DNA of 64,000 bases from contig SRSI01000044.1 in the NCBI GenBank assembly GCA_005656395.1, positions 1,984,001 to 2,048,000 on the forward strand, written 5' to 3'. Made by a program: the position numbers and the translations under genes. Each line of letters opens with the position of its first letter. The first letter of the stretch is position 1. Positions 38,979-51,973 of this stretch are shown piece after piece. The notes beneath the pieces were generated by a model. That model did not search any database and was not told where the DNA came from. It saw only the letters and a program-made list of their open reading frames with translations. Source of the stretch: Strongyloides papillosus (Eukaryota > Nematoda > Chromadorea > Rhabditida > Strongyloididae).

Positions 38979-40784
38979 TAGATCCAAAAGTACAGGATAA
39001 AATGAGTATTAATTTAGAGAATTCAATTGTTATACTAGACGAAGCACACAATATAGAAAATTCTTCTCGTTCATCAAGTAGTTTTAGTTTTATGGAAGAA
39101 GAAATTATTAAGTCATTGAATGATGTTTGTTTAAGAAGAAATTGATTAAAAAAACTTTTGGTAGGGGATTCTTCAATAGATATAATGAATGAGGAATATG
39201 GTATAGATAATATGCGTCCTAACAAACAAGAGATGTCTTATTTAACTGAGTGCTTACCACAAATGGAATATTTGTTTCAATTTATAAATATGTTACTAGG
39301 GTGGTTTCAAAGTTTTGCTTCAGAAGTATTAAAGGAACGTTTAAAAACGGACGAGAAAAGTAAGGTTTATCGAACACCTGAAAGAGTGAGATCGCTTTTT
39401 GGTTCAAAACTACTTATCTATAAAAATGATCCATTTGAATTAGAAAAATTAAAAGTTTCCTTGACTTGTTGTTCAACAATTGATTATGGAAAAAATAGAA
39501 CCATCTGTAATTCTTCAGATGGTTGTGTAAAAATATAAGGAAATTTAAAATAAGTACTTCATGTACTTATTGTATTGAAAAGTTTATCTATTTCATGTGT
39601 TTTTTGGAAAAATCTCCAAACGCATATATAATATTTTATTCAATAAAACAATCAACTTGTGAAAATGATATATTTAATTATACAACTGAGGAACTATTTA
39701 AACATCCTCACTATCCTGGTATAAATAAAGATGGATGTCACAAAGGACATGAAAAAAATAGTAAAGTAACCTATGGAGATTTTATTGGCGGTAGGAAGTG
39801 TAGGAAAATAAAAGAAAATTGTACTGTCAAGTTAGATATTTGGTGTCCTGACCCATCGTTATGTTTTGCTGATGTATTTCATAACGTTCATTCTAACATT
39901 TTGGCCAGTGGTACACTATCTCAGATTAACACATTTATATCTGAATTGGGAATGAAATTCGAACCTATTGTTCAAGGAGATCAAATAATACCTAAGGAAC
40001 AAATTTTTGCATCTGTTATTGATGTTGGGCCAGCAAATAAAGACATTATTTGTACAAGAAATGAAATATTATCTGGAGAACGTAAAAATAGGATTAGTGT
40101 TTTATTAGAAATTGCCTCATGAATTGATGATGTTTGTGGAAATGTTACCAAAATTGTTATGGTTTTTTTCCCTAGTTACTCTGTGCTTGAACAAGTTTTC
40201 AAAAAACTTTCTACTTCAGAATTAATGGCCAAGTTAAAAAATGTTAAACTGGTCCTGCAAGAGCCACGCAAAAGTGGTCATCTAAATAAAGTATGGATGA
40301 GATATCATGAAGCAATCAAACAACTAGAATTAATATTTAATTCTTGTACGGGTTCTGTACTACTTGCCGTTTTCAGAGGGAATTTTCTGAAGGTATTGAT
40401 TTTGCAGATGATTCAGCAAGATGTGTTATATGTATTGGTATCCCACTTTATAATATTGGTGATCATCAAGTAATAGAAAAAAGACAATTTAATGATAAAC
40501 TCCATACCAAAAAAAATCTTTTACCTGATGATGAATGGTATAAGATTGAAGGATATCGGGTATTGAATCAAGCTTTAGGTCGCTGCCTCAGACATCGTAA
40601 TGATTGGGAAGTTATATTAATGGTTGATAAAAGATTATACGAAACTATTAAGGATAATTCACATGATAAAGGTAAAATATTTAAGTGGGTTATTGATAAT
40701 ATTAAATTATATGGTTATTATGAAACTTTTAGAAAACAAATGAAAACATTTGTTAATGAGAGAAACATTATTAGTTCTAATTAA

Positions 40785-41235
40785 ATAAGCAAATATTTGA
40801 GAAGTTTATTATATAAAAAATTTTTCTAAACTTTTATTTTTTTTGTAAATATTTTTATTATATTATAAAATACTAATAAAAATTCTGTAATTCATTTAAT
40901 TAAGTTGGATGGATCAAAGTTTACAAAGAAAAATTTGATTTTTAAAACTAGCATCTTCTCCTCGATGACGGGCAAAGTTTCTTACATCATCCAATTTTTA
41001 TTATCGCAGAAAATTATATTGTTTCAAGAGTTTCCAATGTTGCCATTATCGTTGGTAAAACATACACGATCCCATTTCTGACATAAATCATCAGATATAA
41101 AATTAGACTTTTGGTTTATCGTCAATTTATAGTTATTTTTGGGTTGTGATTATAGAGCACATACTAGTAGAATTTTCGTTACACATTAATTATAAATACT
41201 ATCATTTTAGATAATATTTTGTTTGAGATAAAAAT
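40785..41235. other. Short intergenic spacer before the zinc-finger gene
   Basis: 451 bases between the pseudogene's stop and the next start. Just before the ATG at 41236, TTTTGTTTGAG ends in an AG that could be a splice or spliced-leader acceptor. No other feature seen. Confidence 0.35.
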
Positions 41236-42229
41236 ATGGGGAGAAATCCTCCATTTTATTGCTTCATTTGTGATAAAACGGTAGAAGGAAGTCAAACTTC
41301 ATATAATCATTTTGAGTATCATATATGGCACACACCATTCAGTTGTCTTGATTGTAAATTTAAATGTCATACTAAAAGTCAGCTAAAGGAACACTTGGAA
41401 AAATCAAGCCATTTAAACTATCAGAAAAAAACGAAGTTGGGACTTCGTAAATTTATAGATTCTTTGGAATCATTCTCAAATAAGCTTGAAAATATTGGTG
41501 AGAAAGATATTGTTAAAATTGATTTGGTTATTAATAATGATGAAGAAAATTATTCAAGACAGGTAGAGGTAGTCAAACAGGAAAGTGTACTTGAGGAAGG
41601 AACATTCAATATATCAAATGAATGTGTTATTGAAGAAGTTAGAAATGAAAATAGAAGACATGATTCTTCTGCAACTCTTACTACCCCTGATCTCATTCCA
41701 AACATTCCTGTACATTCTACTGATGATTGTGGTAAGTTTTTATAACGTTAAATATAAATTAATGTTTTTGTCATTATTATTAATAGTTTCTAAAGACAAA
41801 TCAAGTAAGGGAAAAGATAAATTGATAAGAATAAAGAATAGTGGATATTTGGATATAACTATGTTACAGTCAAAAACATTTTCTCTTAGATACAAAATTT
41901 CGGATTTGTGCAAAGTTTGTAGAAAGGACTACTCTACTCCTCATAAAAAAATCAAGCACGTATTTCAAAAACATCTAAAATTGAGTGATTGTTGTCTTCT
42001 TAAATGCGGGTATTGTTTAAGAAAAGGCTCAAAAAATAGAAAATATCTTGACTTTAGTGCTGTAAAAGAACATTACAGAGGAAGTATAATGACTCATGGA
42101 AAAGTAGAGTTTCAAAATAATTTAGAATATTCTTATAAAGGAAACAAAGAGTTTGTACACTTTGATGGTAATCAAGAAATTCTGCATGATTATGAAAAGG
42201 AATTCGAGAGATGCTTTGTCCGAAAATAA
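41236..42229 (+). CDS. C2H2-type zinc-finger protein
   Basis: Two exons, 41236-41731 and 41787-42229, join in phase to give 312 residues. The N-terminal half has two zinc-finger-like units: CFICDKTVEGSQTSYNHFEYH and then a near-canonical C-x2-C-x12-H finger (FSCLDCKFKCHTKSQLKEH). An acidic linker follows. Exon 2 carries two further Cys/His clusters (LCKVCRKDY...KHVFQKH and KCGYCLRKG...KEHYRGSIMTH) with looser spacing. This pattern suggests a nuclear nucleic-acid-binding protein; target and orthologue are not recognisable. An AATAAA lies at 42382-42387. Confidence 0.72.
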
Positions 42230-44735
42230 GTGCATCGTTAATCAAAATTGTAGAATGAAGAAAAATCCGTTTTTTCTTATTTTTTATACATCAAATTTAC
42301 TTTTGTATTTATTACACTTCTACTTTTTTTTATTAAATTATTTAGTAATTTTAGTTTAAAGTCTCTGTCTCTAAAGAGTTTAATAAAGCCTCTAGTTTCC
42401 TTTAAAAAGTGCTTTTATAGGAAACAATGATCAATAAACACATTTGGAGACAATTTGTACCATTCATTTTAAGCATTTAAAATCTAATTATCATGCTTAA
42501 AATGATTTTATTATATAATTGAAAAGGAAATTAATACAATCTATAGGTAATAAATCAATATATGTATCATTTTAACTAATACGATGCTACAATTTGATAA
42601 GGTAGTTGTTTATCCAATCATTTATTAGATTTAGATGTGATATTCGACACCCACTTGCCATAACTGAGATAAGCTTCCTATTGAGATTAGCTATTTCGGT
42701 GAAGCTGTCTGTGTGTGCTTATGTTTAAATTTTAGTTAATTAAAGTAGTTATTTCCTTCGGGTTATGGTCGAAGATAAGAAGTGTTGAACTATAGTGAAG
42801 ATGGTTTCTAAGGATTCTTGTGTATAAAGTTGGGTTTAGAGAAATCCTCAATATTACAAATGAGTTCAAAGTTAAAGGAATTGCATTTTAGTAGTTATAA
42901 GATAAAGAATGTGAATTTAAAGGAAGCATGATCCAAGAACATGAATTCAGAAGATTCGATATAAAATAAATAAATTCGCCAGATTCATAGAAAAACAAAT
43001 AGACTATTGAAATCAAGAAATTTACTTTTCTACTTCTTTTTATTAGAGACATAAATAAGCCTTGTTATTTGAGAAAAACAATATTATTTTTATTGTCTTT
43101 ATTGGAAAAGCAAAAGTGTATTTTAAGTGTTAACTATATATTCAATAGGCATATAGTAACATTTCATTATTATAAATAGCAAAAGAAATTGCCTAATTAC
43201 TCTACTAGCTGTTCTTTTGATAAAATTGCTTCTTTAACAAAGTTTGTACTTTCAATATTTTAATCAAGTATTTATTTCTATTAAAAACATCTTTGAAATA
43301 ATGTACTCAACCACGTTTCCAATAAATTTCAATAATTAGAATAAAATTTCAAATAAAATATAAATTCTTTAAAATTTTATTCTTTACCACAAATTTTATG
43401 AAATCTTAAAACAATATTACCAGACTACGAAAAGCCTTGTTATTTTTTTGTACTAGACCTTTCTACAATACCAGTACATACAAGTGTCTTGTTGTTATTG
43501 ATAAAAATCACTTTAACAAACTAATAAGATTTTTTCATATTCCATTGGAAAGTATGTATTTTTATGTCCTTCTAATTTAAAACAAAAATAAAAAGACAAC
43601 TTTTATTTGATTAATGAATTTTATCTTGATAACTTTATGTTTAAAATCTTAACTTGAGTTTTTAATATTTATAGTTTAGAAATGTGATAATCTAATTTTT
43701 TAAATATAATATTCTTCTAATGGATTGCACTTGCTTTTAATTTTATGCCACAAAAAAATGATTATACTTCTATACTAAATATTATATTGTCTTTTTTGTT
43801 ATATTTTCTAAAAAAACTTTTTAAATCTTTTTAATATTTTAAAAACTCAAAGTTATCTTTTCTTTTAAAAGTAATCATTAATGTAAAAAACTATGTACTT
43901 TCAAAAACAATTTTCTTACAAATTGTATATTGAATATATAAAAATGTTATTTCATTATTCTTTAGAGTTTAAAATATATCTTGAATTATATCTAGTAATA
44001 TTATTTCATGATGCTCAAAAAATAAATAAATTTACCTTTGGTAATATTTTGTATAACTACGTTTCCTACTTCTCAAATATTTCTTATTTTATAGTGGAAA
44101 TTCAACTATTAAAAGTTATAAGATTGTATAAACCTTCACTATGATAATAAAGAAGAATATAATAATTATGTAAACACCATATTACAAGAATTTATATCAA
44201 TATTCTTTATTTAATCATGATATTACACCTTACGGTCTTAACTATAATTTTTATTACGTATTTTTATTTCATCTTTTTCTAAACAAATCCATCACATTTT
44301 AACACAAAATTTGAAGGCTACATATTCTACATTTGTCTTTCAATTTTTTTTATTACTCTTCTCTTGAAACACTCTGCTCTCTTTTTGATAATAATTTTAT
44401 TCAAATTTACACATAAAACACCTAAAAATAAACTTCGTAGTAAATAGCTATTATTCTATTTTGGTAAAATACATCAAAGCTTGTTTCAAAAGTTTTCTAA
44501 AAAAAGTATTGTCAATCTTCCCACAATGTATTATACCCTCATCACCAACATACAAATCATTATGTATTATTTTCCAATATTAGTAGTCTATATCTATCGT
44601 CAACATCAATCATGATATTTCCTTTTTAAAAACAAACTTGTTTGACGTTATTTAATTGTAATTCATCTTCTCCAACACAAAAACGTCAAATATAACAGTT
44701 GAAATATTACATTGACCACTTATCTACTTAAAATA
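42230..44735. other. Intergenic region with no supported gene
   Basis: About 2.5 kb AT-rich. A patch at 42640-42900 is less AT-rich but has no clear frame. The open frame at 43893-44144 is Phe/Tyr/Ile/Leu-biased and unsupported by splice sites or homology. Confidence 0.4.
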
Positions 44736-45291
44736 ATGTTATATCTATATTATTTTTTAATTTCTTCTCTTGCACTTTTTATATCTCCAGATGAGCAGAC
44801 GTGGGAATGTGGAAGTGATGATTTTTCTAAACTTTTAAGTGAATCTTCTATTGATGGAAACTGTCCTGAATTGAAATGTATGTTATGAAGTTTATGTTAA
44901 TTCATTTATCCATATAAATATTTAAGGGGAGGTGAATGGATGTTGTGTTAATCATGACTCTTGTTATGATAAACAACTTGGACAAAAACATTGTGATGAC
45001 ATTTTTTGTGATTGTGTGGCAAGAGTAACTATACCAAGTAAAAAGTGTCATGAAGACGATGCTGAAAGCTTTTGTATTGTAGTTAGAGAATTTGGAGAAG
45101 CTGCCTATAATGCTTCAGCACCTAGTCTTCATACTGAACCAACCACAACTGCAATTAAAACAACAACAATGCCAACAACTCAAAAAACACACTCAAAACA
45201 TATGTCGTTCGGAAATTTCTCTACTAATATCACTAATAAATCTCAATTTTCAAGTGGTTCTCTTGCATTACGACCACGAAGATTCTCTTAA
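44736..45291 (+). CDS. Secreted phospholipase A2-like protein (nematode type)
   Basis: Two exons, 44736-44877 and 44927-45291, give 168 residues. A signal peptide (MLYLYYFLISSLALFIS) leads into a Cys-rich domain containing CCVNHDSCYDKQ, the PLA2 active-site helix with its His-Asp pair, then CDDIFCDCV and CHEDDAESFC, which keep the disulphide pattern. The canonical Gly-rich Ca-binding loop of secreted PLA2 is not evident before the CC motif (WECGSDDFSKLL instead), so catalytic activity is uncertain. The C-terminus is Thr-rich and probably O-glycosylated. Nematode genomes carry several proteins with this CGSDDFS...CCxxHDxCYD layout. It is convergent with the CCDC47 gene, 191 bases apart. Confidence 0.8.
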
Positions 45292-45482
45292 CATACATGT
45301 ATACATCAAAAATAATTGTGTCTTTAGTTATAACAATTACCAGTGTATGCAAAAGAAAACATTATACTTTTTTTTTATTGCTATAAAAGTCATTATAGAT
45401 AAAAATAGAATATCTAAATCAACAAAAATTTAAACAAATAGATATTAGGGAAAAAAGCGATTTCCATAAAATTAAGTAGTAT

Positions 45483-46856
45483 TTATTTCATTTTAATAGT
45501 CTTCATCTTAGGAGCTTTAGCTTTTGCTTCTCTTTTTTCTTCTGCCTTCTGTAACTTTCTTTGTAGTACTGGGTCTTCCTCATTCATTATCCTTTCTTTT
45601 CTTTCCTTAATTTTAGCATCCTTCTTTAATTGTGCAGCTTCTTGTCTTTGCTGGTGAGTCATTTTTAAAAATTTAGCTTCAACAGCTGCTCTATTTTTAT
45701 CAGCTTTTGTTTTTCCTTCTCTTGAAAGTTTTACTTTTTTAAGTTTTTCTATAAAATTAAAAATGAAAGACATAAGTTCATTATTCAATTCAGGATCATC
45801 AATTTGGTCTAAAATATTAAGTGATACGGTACATATTACTTCTGGATCAGGCATCTTTGTATAAACTTCACCTTCTTGTAATGTTGGTCCAGTATACTGG
45901 TCTGATACATGTATATAATCAATATATTTTTCGTATTTTTTAAAGCATTCGTTAATATATGTATCCATTAAACTTAGGATAACTTCATTTAACTCTGTGT
46001 ATATTGCAAAATTCCTAGATAAACCAAATTTATCAGCATTTTTCCTATCTGATGTGAATGCACTTAAATCTTCTGATTCTTTAACTTGTTTTGCTACGGA
46101 TTTTTTGTTACCAATACAAAATATAATTGGTTCAATTTCACCCTTAATAAGATCTGTCCTCATTATAACTTTATCACTTTTTGGTCCTATTATATTTTGT
46201 ACTATACCAATTAAATCTTGTCTTTTAATTAATTTTATTTCATACATTGTTCCCGTACATCCTAAACGCCCAGTACAATACACAAGATAAGAACATTCTG
46301 TTTGCTTTATCATAACACCACCAACAGGTTCCTCAGATACACCATCATCACCAACTAATGCAAATTTAGTCTCTAAAAATGGTCTTGTAACTTCAAACCA
46401 TTTATGGGCAATTGAACTATTCCTTGACATTCCAATGATAAAATTCACTGTGTATATAAATAAGATAATCATCATTAAAACCTCAACTTGATATGTTTTC
46501 CAATTTGATTTTAAGTGTGTTGGAACATCAGCAAATTTCAATGGTTTTGGTGGATTGCTACTTTTTTCATTAGCATTTACTTTATCAAAATCTTCTAACC
46601 TTTCTTCATCATTAACTTCAATATTATTATTATTATCATCTATATGAGTAAAATCATCCTCCAAAAAATCATTAACAATTTCTTTTTCTTTTTTCACACT
46701 AGGTAAAGGTGTACTTTCTTCAATTGAAACTTTGTCATCAAAACTTTCTTCAAATTCTGCGAACTCATTATCTTCTATGTTATCATAGACATCAGAGAAT
46801 GCACTTTTAAATGAAAATACCAATAATAAGAATATAAAAATAAATGAATATTTCAT
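45483..46856 (-). CDS. CCDC47, PAT-complex subunit of the ER multipass translocon
   Basis: A single exon of 457 residues. CCDC47 (calumin) works with Asterix in the PAT complex, which shields polar membrane segments during insertion of multipass proteins at the ER. Features: signal peptide at residues 1-21, acidic lumenal segment (Glu/Asp-rich to about 100), one membrane span (about 128-148, VLMMIILFIYTVNFIIGM), the conserved cytosolic DUF1682 domain, and a Lys/Glu-rich coiled-coil tail ending KMKTIKMK. The length is near the family norm. On the coding strand TTTCAG directly abuts the ATG, a probable spliced-leader or 5' intron acceptor. The stop codon lies within an AATAAA-like GAAATAAAT. 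Confidence 0.93.
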   Translation of the reverse strand: MKYSFIFIFLLLVFSFKSAFSDVYDNIEDNEFAEFEESFDDKVSIEESTPLPSVKKEKEIVNDFLEDDFTHIDDNNNNIEVNDEERLEDFDKVNANEKSSNPPKPLKFADVPTHLKSNWKTYQVEVLMMIILFIYTVNFIIGMSRNSSIAHKWFEVTRPFLETKFALVGDDGVSEEPVGGVMIKQTECSYLVYCTGRLGCTGTMYEIKLIKRQDLIGIVQNIIGPKSDKVIMRTDLIKGEIEPIIFCIGNKKSVAKQVKESEDLSAFTSDRKNADKFGLSRNFAIYTELNEVILSLMDTYINECFKKYEKYIDYIHVSDQYTGPTLQEGEVYTKMPDPEVICTVSLNILDQIDDPELNNELMSFIFNFIEKLKKVKLSREGKTKADKNRAAVEAKFLKMTHQQRQEAAQLKKDAKIKERKERIMNEEDPVLQRKLQKAEEKREAKAKAPKMKTIKMK

Positions 46857-49800
46857 CTGAAATGGAAAATATTTAAAATTAAAAATTTGTATAAATAATT
46901 AAATGTGAATCATGGAAAAATCAATGATCAAGAAATAAAGGACAAATATTCAAAGTAGCTAAAGTGTATAGTATTTAACTTCTATGTTGACAGTGTTCCA
47001 AATAAATTGGAAGTATTTTTTTTTAAACTAATTCTTTCGTATTAAGACCGTAGTGTTTTTCAAGCCTTTACTTGTAATATATTTGTTTCATTCAAACCTG
47101 TACTTAACTAAACTAAAGTATCATTTATATTAAATTGATTTAATGAAGGTGGAAAAAAATCATGCAAAGGGAAACATTTCAAGTTTGATAAATAATCAAT
47201 ACTGATAATCCATTTATACCTCAAGATTTTTTTGATTACTTATTTTATCATGGAAAAATATTTAAAAAAATTATAATATTTACATACAAGAAAGAAAAAT
47301 AAAATAAAAACAATATTTATAAATTAAAGCTTTTTCAAGTTGTCATTTGGGATGTAAAAATAAAATTTTGTCACACCATTCAATTTAATAAATAATTGAT
47401 AAAAGGAACTTTTTAATCTTTCACTATTGATAAATGTACTATTAATGAGATGACAAAATAAAATGTTTTATTATTTTTAGCTTTTATCCTTAAAATTTTT
47501 AATAATACATAAATCATTAAAAATTTAAAATCACATAAAACCATATAGTATAATAATTTTTTAATTATATTTTATTAAAGTTTTATTATATTCTTAAAAA
47601 TGACATACTTTCGTTAATTATATAAATTTTAATAGCAAACATAATATCATGAAAAAGTAATGGAACAGAAAATTTTCATTGTTATTTACACACCTGTTTT
47701 TACAATTTGATTTTCAAACATTTACGCTTTAGAATTTTCTTCTCAAAAGAACCTTTATAAATATATCGAAAATAAGCTACAATCTACCCAATATATGTTA
47801 TTTTTTTGTTATTTTAATTATCCAATGCTTTTGAAGGATAATATTTTTATATTATTTATTAAAATTAAAAAAAAGATGGCTTAAGTATCATAGTCGGACG
47901 TTATTTAATTTTCTAAACATTTGGTTAGGGTAAAAAAAAGTACAAGAGAAAATGTATATCATATTTCAATTTTTCACTTTTTAATTTTATTGGTTGTTTT
48001 GTGGCTCTTATAAATATTTAAATTGGCTAGTTAATGTACAAAAATTGATGAGATAAATAAGAAAGGTATACATATATTTGAGAGTTTTTCTTTCCTCTTT
48101 TTATTTCATAGTCGAGATAACCGTTTATATAATATACTTTAAGTTGCTTTTTAAATGTTAATTTAAAGTTTTTGATAGAGAATATTTTTACATTTCATTG
48201 ATGTATATATAAATTACGTTCTAATCTGTAATCGGCACTAATTATGTATTAAGAATGATTATAAATATTCCTTGAATTCCTATTATCTTTTCTTGTCATT
48301 TTGTTTTTTTATATATTATTTAGAGAGTTAATAATTTCTATACTAGCTTGTACTTAACAAATTATTATGTAAAAATTTTTATAATACATGTAACAATTAT
48401 TTAGTTTTATATATACTTATGTTTAAAATTATTGGAACATAACAATTTTATTGTCTTTTAATAAAAAGAATATTTAGGAAGTAGTAAAAAGTTTATTTAG
48501 TATTATCTTTTATCGCACAAAAATATATTCTTTTTTGTTAATTATCATAATTTTTATTCATTTTTATATCAATTAATACTTTATATAAAATGATGTAGTC
48601 TTTATTTTATTGAATTAACTTAAAATATATTATATTTAATTAAGTTAATAGGAAAAGTTTTTAAAAAAGAGTATTATCAGAGGGGAAAACTTTATAACAA
48701 TTGAAAATTAATATATTTTCTATATTTTTGAAATTTTACTTACTATATTATAAATATATTTTTGAAAGTAATACTACTAGCTTTATGGACAAGTTTAATA
48801 CAAGACTGTTCAGATAAGACTTGACAGTTTAAAAATTCATTATAAATTTTTGTTTTTCATTCTTTTTATTATGAATCATTTTTTTTCTATTCAATGATAC
48901 TTTAAGGTAAAATATGTTTTATATATTTATTTTCTTTCAATTGCAATAACTTTAGTATCTCATAACTTGTTTATATTTATAAAATTTTTATTAAGCTTAA
49001 CTACATTCCATCTTTTTAGTATGTATATTTTAATTGAATATATTAAACTTTTCTGAAAAAAAAGATATACTATTGATAGTAATTTTAAATATTAAATAAT
49101 ATACGTATGTATATGCTTATTTATTGATCATATAAGGTTAAAAAATTGAAACATGGAAAATTTTTATTAGTTATTATTAATATTCTAATTTTATATATGT
49201 ATATTATCGATATGGATATATTACATATTTATACACAAATATATTCCTAATTGTTTCATTTCAGATCAAGTATTAAAAATGATTAAGTAATGTGGATGAT
49301 TATATATATTTTAACAGTGGCAACGTTATAACAAATGATTAAAATTGAATAAATCTTTTTCTATTAAGTAACCTACTTTTGTAGATGTTTGATAAAAAGC
49401 TTTCTACATTTAATATTCCTCTGTTTGAAGGTTTTATTGTTAGAAATATGTTTGTATTCTTTTGTAGTGTTATTATCTTTAAAAGAGAGATAGATAAATT
49501 TATATGTTAAGATTTTGAGGTGAGACATATATTTTCTATGCTTACCACCTTTATAAAAGTCAAAAAATAGGAAAAAATTTTTTATAAATCTTTATCATAT
49601 ATAATAACAATGATTTGTTTGGAAAATAGAAGTTAATAAGTATAGTTAGCGTGGTAAATTGATTTATATCACCTTTTTTATTGATCAAAAACCTATCTTT
49701 TTTTTATTGTTTATAAAATCATTCATTATATATTCTAAATTCCTACTATATTACATTATCTAATTCATTCATTAAGTCTATTTATCATTCGTATATTTTC

Positions 49801-51973
49801 ACCTAAAATTAAATGCATCCCACCAAATTAAGTGTATCTCGTGTAACCAGCTTTTAAAAATAATCGCTTTCCAAATACACTACATTGTATATATTATATT
49901 AAACATTAAAAGCTAAGAGTCATTTGAACTCGTTTATATTAATATTTTTATGCTATAAAAACAACGTCAAGCTTCTCATTCAAAATATTTCTTTTTTTTT
50001 CAATTATTTTCGAGGATATTATTTATAAAATCCTAAATATTACCGTCGAAAAATGTATAAAAAATAGTAAATCATTTAAAAATTTTAGAAAGATTAATTG
50101 CTAAGAAATAAAAAATATAGTAATAAATCACAATTTCAAGAGTTTTTGTCAAAAAAGAATTATTTATGATGTATTTTAAGAGACATGAAGCGTAAAGTAT
50201 ATTGTGATAAGTCATAAATTTATGTATAGATATATTAAAAATAAAGGATATCTATAGATATAGGAGAAATAATTTTTAATAAATTACACTTGACTGTTAT
50301 CGGTATCTTTTAGCATTATTTTAAAAAATTATGCGTTGTAGATTAACTATATAATTATTATGTTGATAAATGTAGCAATAAATTTAATCAAAAAAAATTT
50401 TTTTTAAATTGATATTTGCCTTTTTATCTTCTGTTATATCTTGTTTGTCATTTAGTTAAAATTTATTGTAATAAGTAAATTATACAAAAAATCTACAATA
50501 AATATTTAGTTATACGTTAAGTACTTAACGTTAAAAAGTATATTTATAAATGACTAATAAGTTAATAGTCGTTATATTTTTATATATAATTTAAGTTAAT
50601 TTCTATAAATTGTAATTCGACGTCTTAAGAGATTTTTATGATATATAATGGTGTATTAATATGTGGTTTGTGATATTCTAATTCTATTTACACAATTATT
50701 AATTAAATTAATTGTTATTGATATATTTGTCAATTTTAATAATAATCTCATCGTTTTAATTTTTTCCCAATATCTATTGATATATTAAACTAATCTTTAT
50801 TTTATTAGGTTAATTTTTACTTGTACAACTTTTTATTTATTATCGTTTATATATTTTTTCACTGTCTAAGTCTCTATAATAGGATATTTCATCATTTGTT
50901 ATTATAAAATATTAAGGGATAAAAAATGTTTCTCAATATTAATAGTATATATATTTTTTATGTTTAATATATGATTAAATTATAATATGTATGATAATAA
51001 AGAAAATTAAGGGTAAAATTTTATGTAAATACAAAATTTTGTACTATAATAAATAGAATATTGTTGACAAAACACCTTACTGTAAACAGGTATATAATAT
51101 GTATGTAATTTCATAAAACAAGCATAATGAATGTTCTTCTATAAAGAAGTAAATTTAAAAATAAGAATCTTTGATAACAAAAACTTTATTCTCTCTTACT
51201 ACAAAGTCATCTTTTAGTGCTTGTTTTATTAAACTGATAACATACATTTGTTAAAAAGTTTACCCACTTTGATCACACTATATAAAGATATACTATACAT
51301 TGACTGATAATCTTTTCCTCAACCATATATACTTTTTCTCTACCTCAATTACTATTCTAGTACATTTTATTTCTATATAAATAGTTAAATTGGTAGGTAC
51401 ATAAGAATAAATATATGACTTTTTCTTACAATACCTAAAATAATTCAAATACCATTACTGAATAAAGTGTCTGATTGTTGAAATATATTCAATATTATTG
51501 TAATAATAGTAATTTATGTTTTAATGTTCTATCATTACCATTGATAGAAGGAATATTAATTGGTCAGTAATAGTAACTCATCACAACGTCACCCATCATT
51601 CATCTACTCTTCCATCAAAGACATCAAATTTTTTTTCTATATTATTTTATTTTTTTGTTATATTATTAATTATTTTATCTACTTTATTTCAACAATAAAA
51701 ATACCTAATTTTCAGAAGACAAGTCATTTTAAATAATTTTCAATTAAAACTTCTTCTTCTTCATCATCAATATTGTAATCAAGAAGTTGTCATACACAAA
51801 ACTAAATTATACTATTATTATTTTATTTTCTAAACACTACATATATTTATTTACCTTAATTTTTAATTCACTCATTGTTAAATATTTATTTTTATAATAA
51901 TTCTTTTTATTTCATTAAAAAGAGTTTTATAAGAAGTTAAAGAAGTATAAAAAACGGTTTTCCTTAGAGAAGT
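46857..51973. other. 5.1 kb region upstream of DAPK
   Basis: Very AT-rich and stop-dense on both strands; no ORF, RNA gene or mobile element is supportable. It separates two genes reading away from each other, so it contains both promoters. The bases just before the DAPK ATG (TTTTCCTTAG then AGAAGT) form a good acceptor, so a 5' untranslated exon or spliced-leader addition is likely. Confidence 0.4.
51961..51968 (+). promoter_or_regulatory. Likely splice or spliced-leader acceptor before the DAPK start
   Basis: TCCTTAG preceded by GGTTTT ends six bases before the ATG at 51974. It is a typical nematode 3' splice site. Whether it receives a spliced leader or an upstream 5' untranslated exon cannot be told from this window. 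Confidence 0.4.

Larger units (their letters stand above)
37149..40784 (+). pseudogene. FANCJ/BRIP1 (DOG-1)-like DNA helicase pseudogene
   Basis: FANCJ helicases unwind G-quadruplex and replication-blocking structures. Remnants run in the correct order: Q-motif region TIQFPEEIDPYPSQ, Walker A SPTGSGKT (37419-37442), KAHKQIAQ, Fe-S region (HTCV and ICPHF kept, at least one of four Cys absent), WDIEELNEYG, VILDEAHNIE (39030-39060), SGTLSQINTF, FPSYSVLEQVF, FSEGIDFADDSAR, and motif VI QALGRCLRHRNDW. Lesions: stop TAA 37276 plus a frame change before 37320; TAG 37470 (likely Trp to stop); 900-bp transposon at 38079; TGA 39143; frame change near 39520-39538; TGA 40120; one-base loss near 40375 inside LLAVFRG-FSEGIDF. 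A small intron at 37184-37229 is still recognisable. Too many lesions for sequencing error alone; the gene is dead unless an intact copy lies elsewhere. Sequence similarity is still high, so decay may be recent. Confidence 0.88.

Noticed and set aside
43893..44144. 83-codon frame rich in Phe/Tyr/Leu.
   Set aside because: Composition expected of AT-rich DNA; no family, splice or promoter support.
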